Shown: piece by piece, positions 1 to 9,984 of the stretch
Numbering within the stretch: the stretch's first letter is position 1
How the letters are laid out: each line of letters starts with the position of its first letter
Assembly (NCBI GenBank): GCA_020555605.1
Contig: JAJCJC010000004.1
Location: forward strand, 76,204 to 140,203
Reading direction: 5' to 3'
Source: a bacterium 210917-SL.2.15
Lineage (GTDB): Bacteria > Bacillota > Clostridia > Oscillospirales > Oscillospiraceae
Length of the DNA: 64,000 nt
Program-made: the position numbers and the translations under genes
Notes under the pieces: generated by a model
What the model was told of the DNA's origin: nothing
What the model saw: the letters and a program-made list of their open reading frames with translations, nothing else
The model's database searches: none

Positions 1-203
1 ATCTAGACAATAATATTATTATATCCAATTATTCCCCATCTGTAAAGCCGTTTCGGCGGAAAAGTACCGGACTCCGCCCAGCCCACAAAGATGGATTCTT
101 TCGTTACTTTTTTCACTTCCCCTCCAAAATTCCGCGTATTGCGGACAAACGGCCGCAATATAGGCAGTGTCCATTGCACCAGTGCTGAAATTCCTGCACG
201 CTC

Positions 204-232
204 TTGTCATTTATTACTTTACCATGTAAAAT
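204..232 (+). promoter_or_regulatory. Putative sigma-A promoter of the alanine symporter gene
   Basis: TTGTCA (204-209) and TAAAAT (227-232) are separated by exactly 17 bases. The rest of positions 1-346 shows no convincing gene; the first 30 bases are very AT-rich. Confidence 0.55.
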
Positions 233-346
233 AGTTTCAACGCATTTTTCGCTCTGCTGCCGCATAAGGTGGACCAGCACACTATGTCCGCTGCGCAAAA
301 GCACTTGGCAAAGGTCAGTTTGGAAGAGGAAAGAGGCATCGGTTTT

Positions 347-1795
347 ATGGATCAATTTATGAATATTCTGGAGCTTATCGACAAGTACATATGGGGCATC
401 CCGCTGTGCGCTCTGATCATCGGCTGTGGCATCTGGCTGACGCTGCGGGTGCGGTTCCTGCAGATCCGCCATCTGGGCCGGGCACTCAAATACATGGTGC
501 GCAACGAAGCTCACGGCGAAGGCGAAGTGACCAGCTTCGGCGCGCTGTGCACTGCCCTGTCCGCCACCATCGGCACGGGCAACATCGTGGGCGTGGCCAC
601 GGCCATCGCTGCCGGCGGGCCGGGCGCGCTGCTGTGGATGGAGATCGCCGCTTTCTTCGGCATGGCTACAAAATACTCCGAAGGGCTTCTGGCGATCAAG
701 TACCGCAGCATCGACAAAGACGGCCATGTGTTGGGCGGCCCTTTCTACTATATTGAGCGCGGTATGGGGAAAGGCTGGAAATGGCTGGCCAAAACCTTTG
801 CCTTCCTGGGCGCCACGGCAGGGCTGCTGGGCATCGGGACCATCACTCAGGTCAACGGCATTACTTCCGCCGCGCAAAACTTCTTTGACCCGAATCTGCA
901 GCATGTGGTCTTTTCCATCGGCCAGGGAGAAAGTGCCGTTCCCATCACGCTGACTACCATTGTTGCAGGCCTTCTGGTCACACTGGCCGTGGCCCTGGTG
1001 GTCATCGGCGGCATCAAGCGCATTGCCGGCGTATCTCAGATCATCGTTCCTTTTATGGCAGTTACTTATATTCTTTTTGCCGTAATTTTACTGCTTTGCA
1101 ATCTGCAGCATGTGCCCGGCGCCATTGTCACGATCGTCACCTCGGCTTTTGCGCCCCAAGCTGCTCTCGGCGGCGTGATCGGCGCCACCATCAAGGATGC
1201 CATCCAGAACGGCGTGGCCCGCGGCATCTTCTCCAATGAGGCCGGTCTCGGTTCTGCCCCCATCGCCGCAGCTGCTGCTCAAACCAAGGAGCCGGTGCGC
1301 CAGGGCCTGGTCACAATGACCGGCACCTTTATCGACACCATTATCGTGTGCACCATGACCGGGCTGGCTATCGTACTTACCGAATCCTGGTTGCCTGAAC
1401 TGGGCCTGAGGGGTGTACAAATCACAACCCGCGCTTTCCAGGTGGGGCTTCCTCTCCCCAGCAGCGTCTCCGCTTTCATCCTGATGTTGTGTCTTATTTT
1501 CTTCGCTTTTACTACAATTTTGGGCTGGGACTATTACGGAGAGCGCTGCCTTGAGTATTTCACAGGCAGCAACAAAGCCGTCGTCAAATGCTACCGGTGG
1601 CTGTATATCGCCGCTGTCTTTATCGGCCCTTACCTGACGGTAGCCGCCGTGTGGACCATTGCTGATATATTCAACGCCCTGATGGCCCTTCCCAACATCA
1701 TCGCTCTGCTGGCACTGTCCGGCGTAGTGGCAAAAGAGACCCGTGCCTATTTCCACCGGGATCTCCAGCGCCGCCTCCTGCATCAAAAGCGTTGA
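347..1795 (+). CDS. Alanine/glycine:cation symporter (AGCS family)
   Basis: This gene encodes an integral membrane protein that should import alanine or glycine with Na+ or H+. The family signature with the run ATIGTGNIVGVATAIAAGG lies near residues 73-91, and about ten hydrophobic segments follow, as in AlsT/DagA proteins. I start at the ATG at 347 (482 residues), because a purine-rich GAGGAAAGAGG precedes it and the family-like amphipathic N-terminus begins there. An in-frame ATG at 269 would add 26 residues that are not typical of the family. The gene stands alone and ends at a terminator facing a convergent gene. The exact amino acid transported is inferred from the family. Confidence 0.9.
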   Translation: MDQFMNILELIDKYIWGIPLCALIIGCGIWLTLRVRFLQIRHLGRALKYMVRNEAHGEGEVTSFGALCTALSATIGTGNIVGVATAIAAGGPGALLWMEIAAFFGMATKYSEGLLAIKYRSIDKDGHVLGGPFYYIERGMGKGWKWLAKTFAFLGATAGLLGIGTITQVNGITSAAQNFFDPNLQHVVFSIGQGESAVPITLTTIVAGLLVTLAVALVVIGGIKRIAGVSQIIVPFMAVTYILFAVILLLCNLQHVPGAIVTIVTSAFAPQAALGGVIGATIKDAIQNGVARGIFSNEAGLGSAPIAAAAAQTKEPVRQGLVTMTGTFIDTIIVCTMTGLAIVLTESWLPELGLRGVQITTRAFQVGLPLPSSVSAFILMLCLIFFAFTTILGWDYYGERCLEYFTGSNKAVVKCYRWLYIAAVFIGPYLTVAAVWTIADIFNALMALPNIIALLALSGVVAKETRAYFHRDLQRRLLHQKR

Positions 1796-1813
1796 ACACA
1801 GCTTTGGCAAACA

Positions 1814-1846
1814 GCCCCCATCCGGCAATGCCGGATGGGGGCTTTC
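1814..1846. terminator. Intrinsic terminator between convergent genes
   Basis: A perfect 12-bp stem (GCCCCCATCCGG/CCGGATGGGGGC) at 1814-1842 is followed by a short T-run. It lies between the symporter end and the convergent DUF368 gene, so it may serve both strands. Confidence 0.8.
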
Positions 1847-1860
1847 GGTCGCACAGCACT

Positions 1861-2745
1861 TTATTCTTCCGCCTTTTGAATCCCTTTTCGGGTCAGCCAG
1901 ACCTTCATTCCCTGTAGTCCCAGGATCACCGCGCCGCCCAGCAGGAAAAACAGGGGACGGAAGGTGCCCAGCTCCATCGCCGCACGGGGCGGCTCCAGCG
2001 TAGTGGGACCCAACACCACAGAATACAGAGATCCAAGCATCAAACCGACAATCAGAAAAATCATTTGAGCACGATAATGCTCCATCAAATAGCGCAGCAG
2101 CCGGATAATCAACGCCACGCCAGCGCATACGCCCAGCGCAAACGCGATAACGGTGGGCAGCGCGGAAAAATCAAAGCCCATCACCGCGCGTACCGCAGTG
2201 ATCACCGGCAAATACAGCCCCATGATCAGCAGCAGCGTGGAACCGGAAATCCCGGGCAGCACCATGGCGGAAATGGCCGCAAGGCCGCCGAGGAACACAT
2301 AGGCAAGGCCTCCCACACCGCTCACCGCACCGCCGGACGCCGGATTAACCGAGGATACCAGCACCACAAAGACGATGCCGGCCAAAACAAAGGGCGACCA
2401 TTTCCAGCGCCCCCGCAGCGTCGCTTTTTCCTCATTCAGCACCAGCGGGATGGCAAACAGGATAAAGCCGATAAAGACAGAACTGATGGCATAAATATGG
2501 CTTTCAAACACACGGCTCAGCGCCAGGATCGCCAAGCCCATGCCGATCACCCATCCAAGCCCCAGCTGGATCAGAAATTTCAGCGCCGGGCGCCGGCCCT
2601 GTCCGCTGCCGTGGATTAGGTCGTCCAACGAAGAGATAAAGCGATCATAAAATCCCAGCAAAAAGGCGATCGTACCGCCGGAAACACCGGGCACACTATC
2701 GGCCAGCGCCATACAGAACCCCCGGAACATATTGACGAAAATCAA
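1861..2745 (-). CDS. popT: DUF368 / PopT-type polyprenyl-phosphate transporter
   Basis: This 294-residue polytopic membrane protein belongs to the DUF368 family, whose PopT members return undecaprenyl phosphate across the cytoplasmic membrane for reuse in wall synthesis. The two related DUF368 motifs are visible: DSVPGVSGGTIAFLLG near residues 17-32 and VLPGISGSTLLLIMGLY near 167-183, consistent with an internal repeat. The start is a TTG at 2745, eight bases after AGGAGG; the ATG at 2730 has no well-placed ribosome site. Function is taken from the family and is not shown by the locus, as no wall gene is adjacent. Confidence 0.85.
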   Translation of the reverse strand: MIFVNMFRGFCMALADSVPGVSGGTIAFLLGFYDRFISSLDDLIHGSGQGRRPALKFLIQLGLGWVIGMGLAILALSRVFESHIYAISSVFIGFILFAIPLVLNEEKATLRGRWKWSPFVLAGIVFVVLVSSVNPASGGAVSGVGGLAYVFLGGLAAISAMVLPGISGSTLLLIMGLYLPVITAVRAVMGFDFSALPTVIAFALGVCAGVALIIRLLRYLMEHYRAQMIFLIVGLMLGSLYSVVLGPTTLEPPRAAMELGTFRPLFFLLGGAVILGLQGMKVWLTRKGIQKAEE

Positions 2746-2925
2746 ATCTGCGTCCTCCTATTCTTTCCTAAACAGCGGCCAACGGTCGCGCTGCGTATGT
2801 TTCGACGATCAATGGTTATCATACAAGCGAAAACTGTATCCTGTCAATCGCCACAGTCTCTTTTTCACAATTTTTTATACAATATTAAGAATCAAGCCGA
2901 TTTTCCTCGGAAAGGGAGCCGCAGA

Positions 2926-3294
2926 TCAGCTTCCGCTGCCGCGCAGCGTTTCCAAGCTCTTGCGTGCGCCGACGTGCCCCTGCTCCGCCGCCCGCTCCCA
3001 CAGGTAAAAGGCCGCCTCCTTGTCCCGGGGCACCCCGTCGCCGTAAAAACAGCACACACCGCGGTAATACTGGGCCTCGGCATTGCCCAGCGCCGCTGCC
3101 CGTTCCCATAGCTGCAGTGCTGCGCGCAGGCTCTTCTCCCGCCCCCGACCGTAATAATATCCCTCGGCCAGCCGGGCGATAGAATCCCCGTCCTCCGAAG
3201 CCAGCGCCGCCGCCAGCACCTTTTCCTCCTGCCGCTTTGCCACCGCTGCGCACCTCCCCCGCATATCTTGTTGCTTTCTGCCGACCATTCGCAT
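2926..3294 (-). CDS. Small Sel1-repeat (TPR-like) protein
   Basis: A 122-residue protein contains at least two Sel1-like repeats: one with LAEGYYYGRGREKSLRAALQ near residues 42-61 and another with YYRGVCCFYGDGVPRDKEAA near 76-95. Sel1 repeats form alpha-helical solenoids that usually mediate protein-protein contacts. There is no signal peptide or membrane segment. The ribosome site before the ATG at 3294 is weak, and an internal ATG at 3264 is an alternative start. The partner and process are unknown. It lies alone between the DUF368 gene and the glycogen operon. Confidence 0.7.
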   Translation of the reverse strand: MRMVGRKQQDMRGRCAAVAKRQEEKVLAAALASEDGDSIARLAEGYYYGRGREKSLRAALQLWERAAALGNAEAQYYRGVCCFYGDGVPRDKEAAFYLWERAAEQGHVGARKSLETLRGSGS

Positions 3295-3401
3295 TTTTTC
3301 ACTTTACCACAGCGGCACCGGTTTTGCAAGGGGCGGCCGCCGAAAGCGCATGGTACGCAGGCCGCCGCACTCCGGCACCCTGCCCGTACAGCGCCGCGTG
3401 C

Positions 3402-3441
3402 AAAAAGCGCCGGCAGCCTGGGATTCCCAGACTGCCGGCGC
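3402..3441 (-). terminator. Terminator after glgP
   Basis: On the minus strand GCGCCGGCAG pairs with its complement around a CTGGGAATCCCAG inner stem, and the hairpin is followed by TTTTTG. It closes the glycogen operon. Confidence 0.85.
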
Positions 3442-3449
3442 CTTCCGGC

Positions 3450-5876
3450 TTATTTATGATTGACATTCCAAATCGTATCGGCATACTCCGCCACCGAGCG
3501 ATCCGCAGCAAAAATACCGCTGCGGGCAATATTGTGCAGCGACATCCGATTCCAATGCTCCGCATCCTGATACGCTGCCACCATGCGGTGCTCCGCATCG
3601 CAATAGGCCGCAAAATCTGCCAGAAGCATATATTCGTCCGCCGCACCGTAGCGGTTGTAGAGCAACCGCTCATACAGCTCCTCAAAACGGACACCGCCGA
3701 AACCGTCGCGGATCTGATCCACCACGCGGCGCAGCGTCTCGTCGCGCTGGTAGAACAGCGACGGATCATACCCTCCACGCTTCATATCCGCCACCTCGTC
3801 GGCATGCAGGCCGAACAGGAACATGTTCTCATCGCCCAGCACATCATGCATCTCCACATTAGCGCCGTCCAGGGTGCCGATGGTCAGCGCTCCGTTCATC
3901 ATGAATTTCATGTTGCCGGTGCCGGAGGCCTCTTTGCCGGCGGTGGAGATCTGTTGTGACACCTCCGCCGCAGGCATCAGCTTTTCTGCCAGGGACACAC
4001 AGTAATTCTCCAGGAACACCACCTGCAGCTTGCCGCGGCACAGCGGATCGCTATCAATCTGCCGGGCCAGCGCATTGATCAAACGGATAATATCCTTCGC
4101 CACTTTGTAGCCGGGCGCCGCCTTGGCGCCGAAAAGATACACATGGGGTGTAAAATCCCTGTTCGGATCGTCATGCAGCTGCTGATAACTGGCAATGATC
4201 TGCATCACATTGAGCAGCTGGCGCTTATATTCATGCAGGCGCTTGACCTGCACGTCGAAAATACCGTCCGTGTTCAGCACCACGCCGGAGCCGCGCTTGA
4301 CAGAACGCGCAAAAGCCTCCTTGTTCTCCCGTTTGATGCTCCCCAGGCGTGCAAGCACCTGGGCATCCCCAGCATACTGATCCAGTTTCTGCAATTCCAT
4401 GGGCTGCAGGAGATAGCTGTCCCCGCCGGTCAGATCGCAGATCAGCGCATGCAGACCGGGATTGCTCTGGGCCAGCCAGCGGCGGTGATCGATGCCATTG
4501 GTCACGTTTTTGAATTTCGCCGGCTCCATCTGGCAAGCCTCGCGGAACACATCCGTACGCAAGATCTCCGTATGGAGGGCTGACACGCCGTTGACGGCGC
4601 TGCCGCCTGCAATGCACAAATTAGCCATGCGCACCTCGCCGCCCCATACCACCGCCATTTTCTCGGTGATGGCATTGTTGTGATGGAAGAACTCCTCCAC
4701 GCTTTTTTGGTAACGCTTGCCGATCTCGTCGATGATCTGCCAGATACGGGGCAGCAGGCTTTCGATCAACGTCTGGGGCCAGCGCTCGAGCGCTTCGGAA
4801 AGCACGGTGTGGTTGGTATAGGCCACGGAATTCCGGGTGATCTCCCAGGCCTCGTTCCAGGAATAACCAGCCTCATCCATCAAAATGCGCATCAATTCGG
4901 GAATGACCATGGCCGGGTGGGTATCATTGATCTGGATCACGTTTTTCTCATGGAAATTCTTAAGCGTTCCGTAGACCTCCACATGTTTGCGCACCAAGGA
5001 CTGCACTGTGGCGGAAACAAAGAAATACTGCTGTTTCAGGCGCAGAGACTTTCCTTCCATATGCTCATCGTTTGGATAGAGGATCTTGGTGATCGTTTGG
5101 GCCATAGTCTGCTCTTCGGTGGCGCGGACATACTGGCCAGAGGAAAACAGGGCCATATCCAGCGTACGGGGCGAACGGGCCTCCCACAGCCGCAGTGTAT
5201 TCACATGATCCGTTCCATAACCGGCAATTTCCATATCACAAGGAATGGCGATGACAGTATTGTAATCTTCGTGCACCACATGCAGATGACCATCGCGCCA
5301 CACCTCGCGGAGCTTTCCGCCGAAGTGCACCTCTTCGCGCTCTTCCGGCTTGGCAATCAGCCACGCTCCGCCCACGGCCTTCCAGTCGTCGGGCAGTTCC
5401 ACCTGTTGGCCGTCCACGATGCGCTGCTTGAAAATACCGAGTTCATAGCACAAAGAATAGCCGGTGGCCGGAATACCCAGCGTGGTCATAGAGTCGAGAT
5501 AGCAGGCAGCCAGACGGCCCAAGCCGCCGTTGCCGAGGCCTGCATCCGGCTCCATTTCAAAAATATCCGCACTCTTAAATCCCATGTTTTCAATGGCGCC
5601 GTTCATCGCCTCCAGCACACCCAGATTGTAGGCATTTTTCATCAGGCTGCGGCCCATCAAAAACTCCAGGGAGAGATAATGCACCCTGCGCTCATGGGCG
5701 CGCTCCACACGCTCCATCGTTTCTGCACCGTGCAGCGCCATCATATCCCGCAAGACCAGCGCGCATGCCTTGAATAAATATTCTTCGTTGACATCCTTTT
5801 CCGAGATGCCGTAATTGAGGCGCAGCTTTCCGCGGATCGCCTCTTCCATATCCTGAACCGTATAAAGTTGCTGCAT
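3450..5876 (-). CDS. glgP: Glycogen/alpha-glucan phosphorylase
   Basis: This 808-residue GT35 enzyme should release glucose-1-phosphate from glycogen with inorganic phosphate and pyridoxal phosphate. The PLP motif EASGTGNMKFMMNGA surrounds Lys657, followed by GTLDGANVEM. Other family blocks are visible: EPDAGLGNGGLGRLAACYLDS near residue 110 and NGIDHRRWL in the second half. The length is normal for the family. The ATG at 5876 follows AGGAAAGGA at good spacing. It is the last gene of the glg cluster, separated from glgA by an imperfect hairpin that may lower its expression relative to the biosynthetic genes. Confidence 0.97.
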   Translation of the reverse strand: MQQLYTVQDMEEAIRGKLRLNYGISEKDVNEEYLFKACALVLRDMMALHGAETMERVERAHERRVHYLSLEFLMGRSLMKNAYNLGVLEAMNGAIENMGFKSADIFEMEPDAGLGNGGLGRLAACYLDSMTTLGIPATGYSLCYELGIFKQRIVDGQQVELPDDWKAVGGAWLIAKPEEREEVHFGGKLREVWRDGHLHVVHEDYNTVIAIPCDMEIAGYGTDHVNTLRLWEARSPRTLDMALFSSGQYVRATEEQTMAQTITKILYPNDEHMEGKSLRLKQQYFFVSATVQSLVRKHVEVYGTLKNFHEKNVIQINDTHPAMVIPELMRILMDEAGYSWNEAWEITRNSVAYTNHTVLSEALERWPQTLIESLLPRIWQIIDEIGKRYQKSVEEFFHHNNAITEKMAVVWGGEVRMANLCIAGGSAVNGVSALHTEILRTDVFREACQMEPAKFKNVTNGIDHRRWLAQSNPGLHALICDLTGGDSYLLQPMELQKLDQYAGDAQVLARLGSIKRENKEAFARSVKRGSGVVLNTDGIFDVQVKRLHEYKRQLLNVMQIIASYQQLHDDPNRDFTPHVYLFGAKAAPGYKVAKDIIRLINALARQIDSDPLCRGKLQVVFLENYCVSLAEKLMPAAEVSQQISTAGKEASGTGNMKFMMNGALTIGTLDGANVEMHDVLGDENMFLFGLHADEVADMKRGGYDPSLFYQRDETLRRVVDQIRDGFGGVRFEELYERLLYNRYGAADEYMLLADFAAYCDAEHRMVAAYQDAEHWNRMSLHNIARSGIFAADRSVAEYADTIWNVNHK

Positions 5877-5934
5877 GGAAAACGTCCTTTCCTGTTTCGT
5901 TTTAATTCCAATTCATTATAAAAGATAAAAAAAC

Positions 5935-5966
5935 CAAAAAACGGGGTCCCCGGAGGGGTCCCCCGT
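5935..5966 (-). terminator. Hairpin between glgA and glgP
   Basis: An imperfect stem (ACGGGG.. with ..CCCCGT) followed on the minus strand by TTTTTTGG lies between glgA and glgP. It could be a partial terminator within the operon. Confidence 0.65.
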
Positions 5967-6020
5967 TTTCAGAATACCAGAAATCTCCGCCGCAGCGATT
6001 CCTTGCTCCGCCCCTTAAGT

Positions 6021-7451
6021 TTAACGGATCTGTTCGTAGATCTGGTGATACTCTCTGGCGCTGCCCGCCCAACTGAAGTCTTCAGTCATACCACGCTTCT
6101 GCAGCGTGGCAAAGGCTTCCTGATTATCCCAGAACAAGCGTGCAGCCTCGCGCACCACATACCACATATCACCGGCATTGTAATTGGCAAAGGTAAAGCC
6201 GTTTCCACCGCAGCACCATTCCTCATAAGGGTGCACCGTATCCTTCAGCCCGCCGGTTTCACGGACAATGGGCAGCGTTCCATAGCGCATGGCAATCATC
6301 TGGCTCAAGCCACACGGTTCGCTCTTGGAAGGCATCAGAAACAGATCTGCTCCGGAATAAATGCGCATGGAGGTTGCCTCATTGTATTCGATCCGGGCCG
6401 CCAGCATACCGGGGAAGCGATACTGCGCATTGCTGAAGAATTCCTCATACTGCCAGTCGCCTTTACCCAGCACCACAAACTGGATGCCAAGATCCATCAT
6501 ACCGTCCAGCGTCTCGCAGATCAGATCCAGGCCCTTGTGGGACACCAGACGGCTGACTACCGCCACAATGGGAAGGTTCGGATCCTCCCGCAGCCCCATT
6601 TCCCGCTGCAGCGCCGCTTTGCACGCGGTCTTGCCGGACAGATCCTCTGCCGAGTAATTCTGCACCAAGCAGCGGTCCGTGGCGGGATTATAGCGATCCA
6701 TGTCGATGCCATTGAGGACGCCATGGAGCTTCCAGTCGCACAGATTCATTACGCCTTCCATACCATGAGCAAAATAGGCGTATTTCAATTCCTGGGCATA
6801 GGTAGGACTGACGGTTGTCACCGCGTCGGCGGTAAGCAGGGCGCCTTTGAGCAGATTCACATCGCCGGAAAAAGCCAGCGTACCGCCGTCAAACCAGCCG
6901 CAGGGCAGACCGAAGAGATCTTCCAGCGTTTCGCGGCCGTAGCGCCCCTGATACTCGATATTATGCACCGTAAACACCGTTCGGATACTGCGCAGCACAT
7001 CCCAGCGCACCGCATCGTCCGAGAGGTAGATGGGCACCAGAGCCGTCTGCCAGTCGTTGCAGTGGATTACTTCCGGCATGAAGTCCAGATGCGTCAGCAG
7101 CGAGACCACCGCGCGGGAAAAATAGGCGAAGCGCTCGCCGTCATCATAATAACCGTAAAGATCGGGCCGGGCAAAGTAGTGCTCGTTATCGATAAAGTAA
7201 TAGGTAACGCCGCCGCGTTCGCAGCGGAACAGGCCACAATACAGACTGCGCCAGGCCAGAGTGACATAAATGTATTTCACAAACGTCAGCTCTTCCACAT
7301 ATTTGTCCGCCACAGTCTGATACAGCGGCAGGATCACCTCTACCTCGTCGCCGCCGGCGGAGAGCGCCTGAGGCAGACTTCCGGCCACATCGCCTAATCC
7401 GCCAGTCTTACAAAACGGAACACATTCGCTGGTTACGAATAATACCTTCAT
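6021..7451 (-). CDS. glgA: Glycogen synthase (ADP-glucose type)
   Basis: This 476-residue GT5 enzyme transfers glucose from ADP-glucose to the non-reducing end of glycogen. The N-terminal substrate motif KTGGLGDVAGSLPQAL is at residues 15-30, and the C-terminal nucleotide-sugar motif includes KSEPCGLSQMIAMRYG. The length matches bacterial GlgA. The ATG at 7451 follows GGAGGAAAAG. It lies downstream of glgD with a 176-base gap that holds a possible internal promoter, so glgA and glgP may also be transcribed separately. Confidence 0.97.
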   Translation of the reverse strand: MKVLFVTSECVPFCKTGGLGDVAGSLPQALSAGGDEVEVILPLYQTVADKYVEELTFVKYIYVTLAWRSLYCGLFRCERGGVTYYFIDNEHYFARPDLYGYYDDGERFAYFSRAVVSLLTHLDFMPEVIHCNDWQTALVPIYLSDDAVRWDVLRSIRTVFTVHNIEYQGRYGRETLEDLFGLPCGWFDGGTLAFSGDVNLLKGALLTADAVTTVSPTYAQELKYAYFAHGMEGVMNLCDWKLHGVLNGIDMDRYNPATDRCLVQNYSAEDLSGKTACKAALQREMGLREDPNLPIVAVVSRLVSHKGLDLICETLDGMMDLGIQFVVLGKGDWQYEEFFSNAQYRFPGMLAARIEYNEATSMRIYSGADLFLMPSKSEPCGLSQMIAMRYGTLPIVRETGGLKDTVHPYEEWCCGGNGFTFANYNAGDMWYVVREAARLFWDNQEAFATLQKRGMTEDFSWAGSAREYHQIYEQIR

Positions 7452-7516
7452 CTTTTCCTCCGATCTGATGTCCGGCCGCTCCGTCGCCGGAACGGCGGAG
7501 CGCGCCGGGCTGTTTT

Positions 7517-7525
7517 ATTATAGCA
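7517..7525 (-). promoter_or_regulatory. Possible extended -10 promoter upstream of glgA
   Basis: The minus strand reads TGCTATAAT, an extended -10 element, inside the 176-base glgD-glgA gap. No good -35 box was found at the usual distance. Confidence 0.4.
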
Positions 7526-7627
7526 GTTCCTTCGGGGAGATACGAGTGACTTTTTTCACAAAATTCCAACGTTCCGCCGCCGTTTCTTCCCTTGTTTCGA
7601 TAGCCGCCGAACGGTATTCACATCATC

Positions 7628-8728
7628 TTAAACGATGCTGAACTTGGAAATAGCCAGCGGATAGTTGCTGTGCCCCATCAGCATGCGGTTTTCCGTAATC
7701 GTAACATTTTTGTCGGCAATGGCATATTTCAGCGTAGCGCCGGCACGGATCACTGTGTCCTGCATCACGATACAGCCGCGGACTTTCGCGCCTTTTTCCA
7801 CACGGACACCGCGGAAAATAATGCTGTCCTCCACTTCGCCCTCAATAATGCAGCCGTCGGATACCAGCGAATTAACACATTTGCTGCCCGGGCCATAATA
7901 GGTAGAGGCATCACTGCGATCCTTGGTGCGGATGGGCCGGTCAGGCAGGAAGAGATCCGCGCGCACTTCCGCGCGCAGCAGTTCCATGCTGCGCTTATAG
8001 TAGTCATCCACACTCATAATGCGGGCAGCGTAGCCCCGAAACACATATGCATGCAACTTGAGACGGCTCTTCATGCCCTGCAGCACGGCACGGTGGAAGC
8101 TGTATTCATTATGCCCGTCGCATTCGGCAATCAGCTCCAGCAGCAGCTTTTTGCTGATGATATACACCTCCAGCGCATCGCAGCCGCCCCGCACTTCGCC
8201 GCGGCTGACCACATCGGTGATCGTGCCGTCCTCATCAATCAGATAGCTGGTAGTCTTTCCGTCCCCGCCGGGCGCACAGGCACAGGTGATATCCGCCCCA
8301 GAGCGGATATGCTCCTCCAGCACATCTCCCAGCGGCATATTGCAGATCAGCGCACCGTTGGCCAGAACAACGTACTCCTGCCGGATCCGCTGCACATAAC
8401 TTTCAATGGCAGCCAGCGCTTCCATTTTGCCGCGAAACTCCCGACTGGGGTCAATTTTGGGCGCTGAAGGCAACAGACGCAGCCCGCCGTGCTTGCGGCT
8501 CAGATCCCAATCCTTGCCGGAACCAAGGTGATCCAGCATACTTTGATACTTATCCTGCAGAATAATCCCCACATCGGTCACGCCGGCATTGACCATATTG
8601 GAGATGGTGAAATCCACAATGCGGTAGCGGGCCGCATAGGGGATGGAATCCGCCACGCGCTGCTCTACCAGCGTCTGCAGCTTCGGGCATTTGCCGTAGG
8701 CAAAGATGATACCATGCATCCGGTTCAT
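7628..8728 (-). CDS. glgD: GlgD, regulatory subunit of ADP-glucose pyrophosphorylase
   Basis: This 366-residue paralogue of GlgC lacks the nucleotide-binding glycine loop: the N-terminus reads [20 protein letters not shown] where GlgC has LAGGQGSRL. In Firmicutes, GlgD forms a heterotetramer with GlgC and modulates its activity. The C-terminal left-handed beta-helix region ([19 protein letters not shown]) is intact. Its ATG overlaps the glgC stop in an ATGA arrangement, which fits translational coupling and a 1:1 complex. Confidence 0.93.
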   Translation of the reverse strand: MNRMHGIIFAYGKCPKLQTLVEQRVADSIPYAARYRIVDFTISNMVNAGVTDVGIILQDKYQSMLDHLGSGKDWDLSRKHGGLRLLPSAPKIDPSREFRGKMEALAAIESYVQRIRQEYVVLANGALICNMPLGDVLEEHIRSGADITCACAPGGDGKTTSYLIDEDGTITDVVSRGEVRGGCDALEVYIISKKLLLELIAECDGHNEYSFHRAVLQGMKSRLKLHAYVFRGYAARIMSVDDYYKRSMELLRAEVRADLFLPDRPIRTKDRSDASTYYGPGSKCVNSLVSDGCIIEGEVEDSIIFRGVRVEKGAKVRGCIVMQDTVIRAGATLKYAIADKNVTITENRMLMGHSNYPLAISKFSIV

Positions 8729-9942
8729 TTCCTCAGCACCTCCTTATGACCGCGGTCCAGCATTTTGTTGGGGGCCACAACTTCCCCTTCCGCAATTCGG
8801 CAAAATGGCCCGATTACGGCAATGCTCCAGGCGGACGGGTCTTCAGCCGTCTCCGGCGGCGCGCCCACCCTGGCACCCGGACCGATATGGGCGCCCTCGC
8901 CCAGGATAGCATATTCCACCGATGCGCCGTCTTCGACCACCGCGCCGGGCATCACCACACTGTAGCGCACGCTGGCGCCTTTGCCCACCGTGACGGAGTG
9001 CGCCACCACGGAGTTTTCCACGCTTCCCTCGATGATGCTGCCCTGGGTAACCACGCTGTGACTCACCACCGCCTGCGCGCCGAGATAGGCCGGCGCCTTG
9101 CGCGGCGCGCGGGCATAGATGGGCCATTCGCTGTCAAACACATCCAGTCCGCCATTGCGGGCCAGCATATCCATATTGGCGTCCCACAGACTGTCCAGCG
9201 TGCCCACATCCTTCCAGTACCCGGCAAAGCGGTAGGCCACCATTTTTTTACCGTCACGGAGCATATTGGGAATAATATTTTTTCCGAAATCATTCTGAGA
9301 ATCCGTATCTTTCTCATCTTCAACCAGGTAATGCCGCAGCTCATGCCAAGAGAAGCAGTAAATCCCCATGGACGCCAGATTGCTCTTAGGCTGGGGCGGT
9401 TTTTCCTCAAACTCGACGATGTTATCCTCTTCGTCCACATTCATGATACCGAAGCGGGGCGCCTCGTCCCACGGAACTTCCATCACGGAAATGGTGCAGG
9501 CCGCGCCGCTTTTCTTGTGGCGGTTGACCATTTTCGCATAGTCCATTTTATAGATATGGTCTCCAGAGAGAATTACCACATAGTCCGGCTCATACAAGTC
9601 GATAAAGCCAATGTTCTGGTAGATGGCGTTGGCTGTGCCCTTATACCAAGTACCCCGATCTCCCTGAGAAACATAGGGCGGCAGAATATGTACGCCACCG
9701 TCGCTGCCGTCCAAATCCCACGGCTGCCCGCTGCCGATATAGCTGTTCAATTCCAGGGGCTGATACTGCGTCAATACACCCACCGTGTCAATACCGGAGT
9801 TGACACAGTTGGACAGGGGAAAATCAATAATACGGTATTTTCCGCCAAATGGTATGGCCGGCTTTGCCACCTTACCCGTCAGCACATAAAGCCGGCTGCC
9901 CTGGCCCCCGGCCAAGAGCATCGCAACAACCTCTTTTTTCAT
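8725..9942 (-). CDS. glgC: Glucose-1-phosphate adenylyltransferase
   Basis: GlgC makes ADP-glucose from ATP and glucose-1-phosphate, the committed step of glycogen synthesis. The nucleotide loop [20 protein letters not shown] and the block [20 protein letters not shown] are near the N-terminus; the C-terminal beta-helix follows. I use the ATG at 9942 (405 residues), placed ten bases after GGAAAGGA. A TTG at 9966 would add eight residues and overlap that ribosome site. It sits 42 bases after glgB and overlaps glgD by four bases. Confidence 0.95.
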   Translation of the reverse strand: MKKEVVAMLLAGGQGSRLYVLTGKVAKPAIPFGGKYRIIDFPLSNCVNSGIDTVGVLTQYQPLELNSYIGSGQPWDLDGSDGGVHILPPYVSQGDRGTWYKGTANAIYQNIGFIDLYEPDYVVILSGDHIYKMDYAKMVNRHKKSGAACTISVMEVPWDEAPRFGIMNVDEEDNIVEFEEKPPQPKSNLASMGIYCFSWHELRHYLVEDEKDTDSQNDFGKNIIPNMLRDGKKMVAYRFAGYWKDVGTLDSLWDANMDMLARNGGLDVFDSEWPIYARAPRKAPAYLGAQAVVSHSVVTQGSIIEGSVENSVVAHSVTVGKGASVRYSVVMPGAVVEDGASVEYAILGEGAHIGPGARVGAPPETAEDPSAWSIAVIGPFCRIAEGEVVAPNKMLDRGHKEVLRK

Positions 9943-9984
9943 GGTCTGCCAATCCTTTCCTGTCAATACTTCTTATCCACTCGC

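Noticed and set aside
6003..7397. A 464-codon open frame on the plus strand
   Set aside because: Antisense shadow of glgA.
9850..9950. SRLYVLT loop of GlgC as a defective nucleotide site
   Set aside because: Other Firmicute GlgC proteins have the same SRL..LT form, so it is normal; only GlgD lacks the loop.
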